In this document: piece by piece, positions 14,246 through 17,546 of the stretch
Position numbering within the stretch: the first letter of the stretch is position 1
Layout: every line of letters starts with the position of its first letter
Assembly (NCBI GenBank): GCA_036625675.1
Contig: JAZKTH010000034.1
Coordinates: 1-17,546, forward strand
Direction of reading: 5' to 3'
Length of the DNA stretch: 17,546 nucleotides
Source: Halalkaliarchaeum sp036625675
Lineage (GTDB): Archaea; Halobacteriota; Halobacteria; Halobacteriales; Haloferacaceae
Notes under the pieces: generated by a model
Databases searched by the model: none
What the model was told of the DNA's origin: nothing
Seen by the model: only the letters and a program-made list of their open reading frames with translations
Position numbers and translations under genes: made by a program

Positions 14246-14252
14246 GTTTTTG
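14246..14252 (+). promoter_or_regulatory. TATA-like box of the HTH regulator gene
   Basis: GTTTTTG lies 25-31 bases before the ATG at 14277, in a stretch that is otherwise G/C-rich. Confidence 0.5.
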
Positions 14253-14276
14253 TCGACGCCAGTCCTGGGGGTCGGT

Positions 14277-15056
14277 ATGAGCGACGTCCTTCGGGACAAG
14301 CGAACGGCGACCCGGTTTCGGATCCTCGCGGAGATCGCCGAACGGCAGCCGGCGGTCAGTCAGGGGGAGATCGCGGCGGAACTGGGCGTGACCAGCCAGG
14401 CAGTCAGCGAGTACATCCGCGACCTCGTCGAGGAGGAGCTGGTGACGAAGGACGGCCGGTCGCGGTACCGGGTGACCAAGGAGGGGGTCGACTGGCTCTT
14501 TCAGGAGGCCAGGGAACTCAGACGGTACGCGGACCACGTGACCGAGGACGTTCTCGACGGCGTCCGGGAGGACGCCGCGGTGGCGACCGACGAGATCGAG
14601 GCGGGAGGGACGGTGACGCTCTCGGTTCGGGAGGGGCTCCTCTACGCGGACCCCGGCGAGGAGGGGCCGGCGACGGGGATCGCCACCACCGACGCGGACC
14701 CCGGCGAGGAGGTCAGCGTCACCGGATTCGAGGGGGTCATCGACATCGAGCCGGGAACCGTCACCGTCGTCCAGGTGCCGCCGGCCCGGGAGGGGGGAAC
14801 CGACGACGTCGAAGAGGCGGCCCTCGAGGCCGCGGTCGAGGACGCCGAACTCGTGGTGGCCGCGGGCGTCGAAGCGGTCGTCGCGCTCCGCCGGATCGAC
14901 CGGGAACCGGCGGTCACGGCGGGCGCCGGCGAGGTCGCCGGGGAGGCGGCGGTGCGCGGACAGCAGGTGACCGTCGTCGCCAGCGCCGACTCGGTGGGCC
15001 GGGTGACGGACGCGCTGCGCGACGCCGGCGTGTCCTACGACGTGGCGGGTACGTGA
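14277..15056 (+). CDS. Winged-helix transcriptional regulator (COG1497-like)
   Basis: This encodes 259 residues. The N-terminal winged helix-turn-helix (about 10-80) includes SQGEIAAELGVTSQAVSEYI as the recognition region and LVTKDGRSRYRVTKEGVDWL as the wing. A short helical stretch (about 80-100) precedes a C-terminal domain of about 155 acidic residues with no enzyme motif that I recognise. It contains two ADPGEE-type turns and a strand-rich segment (GVIDIEPGTVTVVQVPPARE), so it may bind a ligand or partner. The family is a widespread archaeal group of predicted regulators; the ligand and targets are unknown. The ATG at 14277 matches the TATA-like box. It is divergent from the metallophosphoesterase and convergent with the J-domain gene. 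Confidence 0.82.
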   Translation: MSDVLRDKRTATRFRILAEIAERQPAVSQGEIAAELGVTSQAVSEYIRDLVEEELVTKDGRSRYRVTKEGVDWLFQEARELRRYADHVTEDVLDGVREDAAVATDEIEAGGTVTLSVREGLLYADPGEEGPATGIATTDADPGEEVSVTGFEGVIDIEPGTVTVVQVPPAREGGTDDVEEAALEAAVEDAELVVAAGVEAVVALRRIDREPAVTAGAGEVAGEAAVRGQQVTVVASADSVGRVTDALRDAGVSYDVAGT

Positions 15057-15081
15057 GCCTCGCGACGCCGTCTGTCCGGTG

Positions 15082-15702
15082 TCACGAGGCCGTCTGTTGG
15101 GTGTAACCGCGCGCGATCGCGTACGCCTCCCGGACTCGCCTGAACCCCTCCTCCGTCCCCCCCTGGTCCGGGTGGACCGACTTCACCCGCTCCCGGTAGG
15201 CCGTCCGGACGGCGCGCTCGTCGGTCGTGCGGTCGATTCCGAGTTCGGCGAACGCCGCCGCGACGGGATCGGCGTTCGTCCCCGGTGGAATCGCGGTTTC
15301 GGGGGTGTCGAACGGCAACCGGCGACCCAGGAGGTGTGTGGGCATCTCGTGTTCGCACAGGACGGCGTACGTGTCCGCGTCCTCCAGGGAGAAATACGCC
15401 CGCGCGTCGAAGGTGATCGCGACGTCCCGGCGCGGGAGGTAGAACGCGACCGTCCGTCCGTGGACCCTGTAGTCCTCGACGAACACCTCCTCGAGGCCCC
15501 GGAGGTACTCCCGGATCTCCGACCGCCGCCGCGCCGACCCCTCGACCGAGCCGCCATCGTTTCGCCGCCCGTCGGATCCGTCACTCCCGAACAGGCGACT
15601 GCCGACGAGGAACGTGCCGGCGACTACGAGCGTCGCGAGCAACCCGATCGCGAGGCCCACCAGGAGCCACGACGGCAGGACCGTCAGCCAGTCGCCGATC
15701 AC
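15082..15702 (-). CDS. Membrane-anchored J-domain (DnaJ-like) protein
   Basis: This encodes 206 residues with a GTG start. A single hydrophobic segment (about 11-34, SWLLVGLAIGLLATLVVAGT) is followed by a polar linker. A middle region of about 60-130 has no recognised motif (DVAITFDARAYFSLEDADTY). The C-terminal J domain (about 145-200) holds the HPD motif at 177-179 in VKSVHPDQGGT and the final helix FRRVREAYAIAR. J domains stimulate DnaK/Hsp70 ATPase, so this protein would recruit DnaK to the membrane surface; the client is unknown. The Gly/Phe and zinc-finger regions of true DnaJ are absent. The GTG at 15700-15702 is supported by a minus-strand A/T-rich box (AAATTCTTTAGC, 15723-15734). Its stop is 25 bases from the convergent regulator. 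Confidence 0.85.
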   Translation of the reverse strand: MIGDWLTVLPSWLLVGLAIGLLATLVVAGTFLVGSRLFGSDGSDGRRNDGGSVEGSARRRSEIREYLRGLEEVFVEDYRVHGRTVAFYLPRRDVAITFDARAYFSLEDADTYAVLCEHEMPTHLLGRRLPFDTPETAIPPGTNADPVAAAFAELGIDRTTDERAVRTAYRERVKSVHPDQGGTEEGFRRVREAYAIARGYTQQTAS

Positions 15703-15765
15703 GCCCCCCGTTCGCGGTCTACGCTAAAGAATTTCTCGCCGGGTCGCGTTCTCGGGTCCAGCCGG

Positions 15766-16023
15766 CTAGATGACGTCCTCGGCTTCGAGTCCGTCCATGA
15801 TGTCGTCGACGAGTTCCTCGACGGTCTCGTACGGGAACTCCTGGTGGCCGCCCAGTTTCGACGCCAGTTCCATCGCCGAGACGGTGACGTCGCCGGCCTC
15901 GAACTTCGTGCCCGGTCCGTCCGGCAGCGCCGGAACCAGGTCCATCTGGCTGTCGACCGGGTAGTCGGCGCCCTCGAACGCCTCGACGAACTGCTCTCGG
16001 AGCTCGGATTTCACGTCTGCCAT
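15766..16023 (-). CDS. MTH865-family protein
   Basis: This encodes 85 residues, the normal full length of the family. The start MADVKSELREQFVEAFEGAD, the middle MDLVPALPDGPGTKFEAGD and VSAMELASKLGG, and the end VEELVDDIMDGLE match the small helical archaeal protein first described as MTH865, which resembles an EF-hand-like fold without known activity. No function is established. The ATG at 16021-16023 is preceded by a minus-strand CGCTTTTGC box (16047-16055). Immediately behind that lies an 18-bp perfect palindrome, so this small gene may be specifically controlled. It is divergent from the M42 peptidase gene. Confidence 0.88.
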   Translation of the reverse strand: MADVKSELREQFVEAFEGADYPVDSQMDLVPALPDGPGTKFEAGDVTVSAMELASKLGGHQEFPYETVEELVDDIMDGLEAEDVI

Positions 16024-16046
16024 GCGTCAACGTGCACGGATGACCC

Positions 16047-16055
16047 GCAAAAGCG
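16047..16055 (-). promoter_or_regulatory. TATA-like box of the MTH865-family gene
   Basis: CGCTTTTGC on the minus strand lies 24-32 bases upstream of the ATG. The same CGCTTTTGC core precedes the divergent M42 peptidase gene at 16180-16188. Confidence 0.5.
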
Positions 16056-16071
16056 TTCCGAAACCAGGAAC

Positions 16072-16089
16072 AACAACTCCGGAGTTGTT
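16072..16089. promoter_or_regulatory. 18-bp perfect palindrome, candidate operator
   Basis: AACAACTCCGGAGTTGTT is a perfect dyad in the 187-base gap between divergent genes. It ends 16 bases upstream of the TATA-like box of the MTH865 gene and about 90 bases upstream of that of the M42 peptidase. The position directly behind the BRE/TATA fits an activator site for MTH865. A further 10-bp palindrome GTCGATCGAC follows at 16093-16102. Confidence 0.6.
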
Positions 16090-16180
16090 ACTGTCGATCG
16101 ACGGATTTGCCCCTCTGCAGCCGCCGATGCCGGTCGATCTTCGGCGGGGCGCAACCGGAGGCACGTGCCGGTATCTCTCC

Positions 16181-16188
16181 GCTTTTGC
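16181..16188 (+). promoter_or_regulatory. TATA-like box of the M42 peptidase gene
   Basis: GCTTTTGC lies 23-30 bases before the ATG at 16211. It fixes the start, since the frame is open far upstream across the palindrome. Confidence 0.5.
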
Positions 16189-16210
16189 TGCCGGCCGGAG
16201 AGGGGGCGGT

Positions 16211-17293
16211 ATGGAGTACGACTTCGAGCTCCTCCGGGAGCTCACCGAGGCGCGGGGCGTTCCGGGGTACGAGGATCGGATCCGGGAGATCGTCCGGCGG
16301 GAGTTCGAGGCGTCCGTCGACCGGATCAGAACGGACGCCATGGGCAACGTGGTCGGGACGATCGAGGGCAGCGACCGCACCGGCGAGGGAGGCGGGGACG
16401 ACGGCGAGGGCTACAGCGTCGCCGTTGCGGCCCACATGGACGAGATCGGGTTCATGGTGCGCCACGTCACGGACGACGGGTTCCTCAAGGTGGACGCGCT
16501 GGGCGGGTTCGACCCCCGCGTGTTGCGGGCCCAGCGGGTGACGGTCCACGCCGACGAGGGCGACCTCACGGGCGTGATCGGCTCGGTTCCGCCCCACACG
16601 CTCACCGAGGAGCAGCGCGAGAAGACCGACGAGATCGAGGACGTCCACGTCGACGTGGGACTCGACGGCGAGGAGGCGGCCGCCCGGATCGACGTCGGCG
16701 ACCTGGTGACGCTGGAGCAGACCACCGTCGAGATGGGCGAACTCGTGACGGGCAAGGCGCTCGACGACCGGGTCTGCGTGTTCCAGCTGCTCGAAGCCGC
16801 GCGCGCGATCGAGGATCCGGCCGTCACGATCCACTTCGCCGCGACCGTTCAGGAGGAGGTCGGCATTCGAGGCGCGCAGGCGCTGGGCGTCGACGTCGAC
16901 CCGGACCTCGCGATCGCGCTGGACGTCACCGTCGCGAACGACGTCCCGCAGATCGGCGACGAATCCAAGCGGGTGACCGCGGTCGGAGACGGGGCGGCCG
17001 TGAAGCTGAAGGACTCCAGCGTGATCACGAATCCGAAGGTGAATCGCCGGCTCCGCGAGGTGGCCGAGCAACGCGACGTTCCTCACCAGCTCGAAGTGCT
17101 CCCCGCCGGCGGGACCGACACCGCCGGGTTCCAGAACACCCACGGGGCGAAGCCGGTCGGGGCGATCTCGATCCCGACCCGGTATCTCCATACCGTGACC
17201 GAGAGCGCCCACGCCGACGACGTCGACGCCGCGATCGACCTGCTGATCGGTTTCCTCGAGACGGAAACCGGCGACCACGACTACACCCTCTAG
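16211..17293 (+). CDS. M42-family metallopeptidase (glutamyl aminopeptidase/TET-like)
   Basis: This encodes 360 residues, the usual length for M42 enzymes. Two-metal site residues are visible: His75 and Asp77 in AAHMDEIGF, Asp185 in KALDDRV, the catalytic Glu215 and ligand Glu216 in VQEEVGIRGAQ, Asp238 in ALDVTV, and His327 in RYLHTVTE. M42 enzymes form dodecameric tetrahedral (TET) particles that trim peptides after the proteasome. The family has also been annotated as endoglucanase or FrvX, but the motifs support peptidase. An acidic/glycine insert (about 53-67, GSDRTGEGGGDDGEG) lies on the loop before the first metal motif, probably a haloadaptive surface loop. The ATG at 16211 is selected by its promoter box and by the family start. 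Confidence 0.92.
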   Translation: MEYDFELLRELTEARGVPGYEDRIREIVRREFEASVDRIRTDAMGNVVGTIEGSDRTGEGGGDDGEGYSVAVAAHMDEIGFMVRHVTDDGFLKVDALGGFDPRVLRAQRVTVHADEGDLTGVIGSVPPHTLTEEQREKTDEIEDVHVDVGLDGEEAAARIDVGDLVTLEQTTVEMGELVTGKALDDRVCVFQLLEAARAIEDPAVTIHFAATVQEEVGIRGAQALGVDVDPDLAIALDVTVANDVPQIGDESKRVTAVGDGAAVKLKDSSVITNPKVNRRLREVAEQRDVPHQLEVLPAGGTDTAGFQNTHGAKPVGAISIPTRYLHTVTESAHADDVDAAIDLLIGFLETETGDHDYTL

Positions 17294-17311
17294 TCCGATC
17301 GTCGAACCGCA

Positions 17312-17319
17312 GTATTCAC
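17312..17319 (+). promoter_or_regulatory. TATA-like box of the halocyanin-like gene
   Basis: GTATTCAC lies 26-33 bases before the ATG at 17345, consistent with a separate promoter after the M42 gene. Confidence 0.5.
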
Positions 17320-17344
17320 TACGGGGGATCCCTAACGGGTGCCC

Positions 17345-17546
17345 ATGAGCGAGAACGACGTCTCCCGGCGCGCGTTCCTGCGGACGGCCGCGGGTGCGTC
17401 GGCAGCTGCCGGCGCGGCCGCGACGGGGGCCGGGACCGCGAGCGCGCAGGAGGGCGCCGAACCCGACTTCGAGGGGTATCTCGACGGGATCGACGGCGGG
17501 TACGAGGACCTCCGGGGGGAGGACGAGGTGACCGTCGACGTCGGCG
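17345..17546 (+). CDS. Halocyanin-like (blue copper) Tat-exported protein, 3' end missing
   Basis: The window holds the first 67 codons. The N terminus has a twin-arginine signal (SRRAFLRT at about 7-14), then an Ala/Gly-rich hydrophobic core and a likely cleavage region near ASAQE. The mature start PDFEGYLDGIDGGYEDLRGE, followed by DEVTVDVG, matches the opening of halocyanin domains, small type I copper proteins that carry electrons outside the haloarchaeal membrane. The copper ligands (His, Cys, His, Met) would lie further along and are not in the window, so the assignment rests on the signal peptide and the conserved opening. No lipobox Cys is seen in this part, unlike lipid-anchored halocyanins. 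Confidence 0.75.
   Translation, partial: MSENDVSRRAFLRTAAGASAAAGAAATGAGTASAQEGAEPDFEGYLDGIDGGYEDLRGEDEVTVDVG

Overview
The window is a GC-rich chromosomal segment of a halophilic archaeon (class Halobacteria). The proteins are strongly acidic. Most genes start 24-31 bases downstream of an A/T-rich TATA-like box with no room for a Shine-Dalgarno sequence, the usual haloarchaeal leaderless layout. Gene content is archaeal: egsA (sn-glycerol-1-phosphate dehydrogenase for archaeal lipids), MBF1, an archaeal-type triosephosphate isomerase, a DICT sensory protein, an MTH865-family protein and a Tat-exported halocyanin-like protein. I cannot name the genus from the sequence alone.

Layout. 1-2.7 kb: 3' end of hpt (purine salvage), a convergent small HTH/zinc-ribbon regulator with a long hairpin between them, a sugar-nucleotidyltransferase, and convergent panB (coenzyme A synthesis). 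2.7-6.1 kb: a small membrane protein, a HAD phosphatase on the minus strand, and a tightly overlapping three-gene operon hisC / adenylate-kinase-like NMP kinase / CDP-alcohol phosphatidyltransferase. 6.1-8.4 kb: mbf1, a hairpin-rich convergent gap, a DICT-domain protein and tpiA. 8.4-10.8 kb: a HerA/DUF87-type ATPase on the minus strand. 11.0-13.4 kb: egsA and an FAD-dependent oxidoreductase. 13.5-17.5 kb: a metallophosphoesterase, an HTH regulator, a membrane-anchored J-domain protein, an MTH865-family protein, an M42 aminopeptidase, and the 5' end of a halocyanin-like gene that runs off the window.

Most of this is housekeeping: nucleotide salvage, cofactor, histidine and lipid biosynthesis, glycolysis/gluconeogenesis, proteolysis and basal transcription. 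The outstanding feature is an apparently intact splicing mini-intein of 212 residues in the HerA-like ATPase. It sits exactly between the Lys and the Ser of the Walker A motif, so the ATPase cannot bind nucleotide until the intein is removed. The place of its homing endonuclease is taken by a low-complexity linker containing a 21-bp tandem repeat. Other points worth a second look are an 18-bp perfect palindrome in the divergent MTH865/M42 promoter region, an 82-bp imperfect inverted repeat between hpt and its convergent neighbour, a 20-bp tandem duplication that carries both stop codons of a convergent gene pair, and a stack of hairpins after mbf1. No tRNA, rRNA, insertion sequence or CRISPR array was seen. 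No gene-free stretch exceeds about 215 bases.
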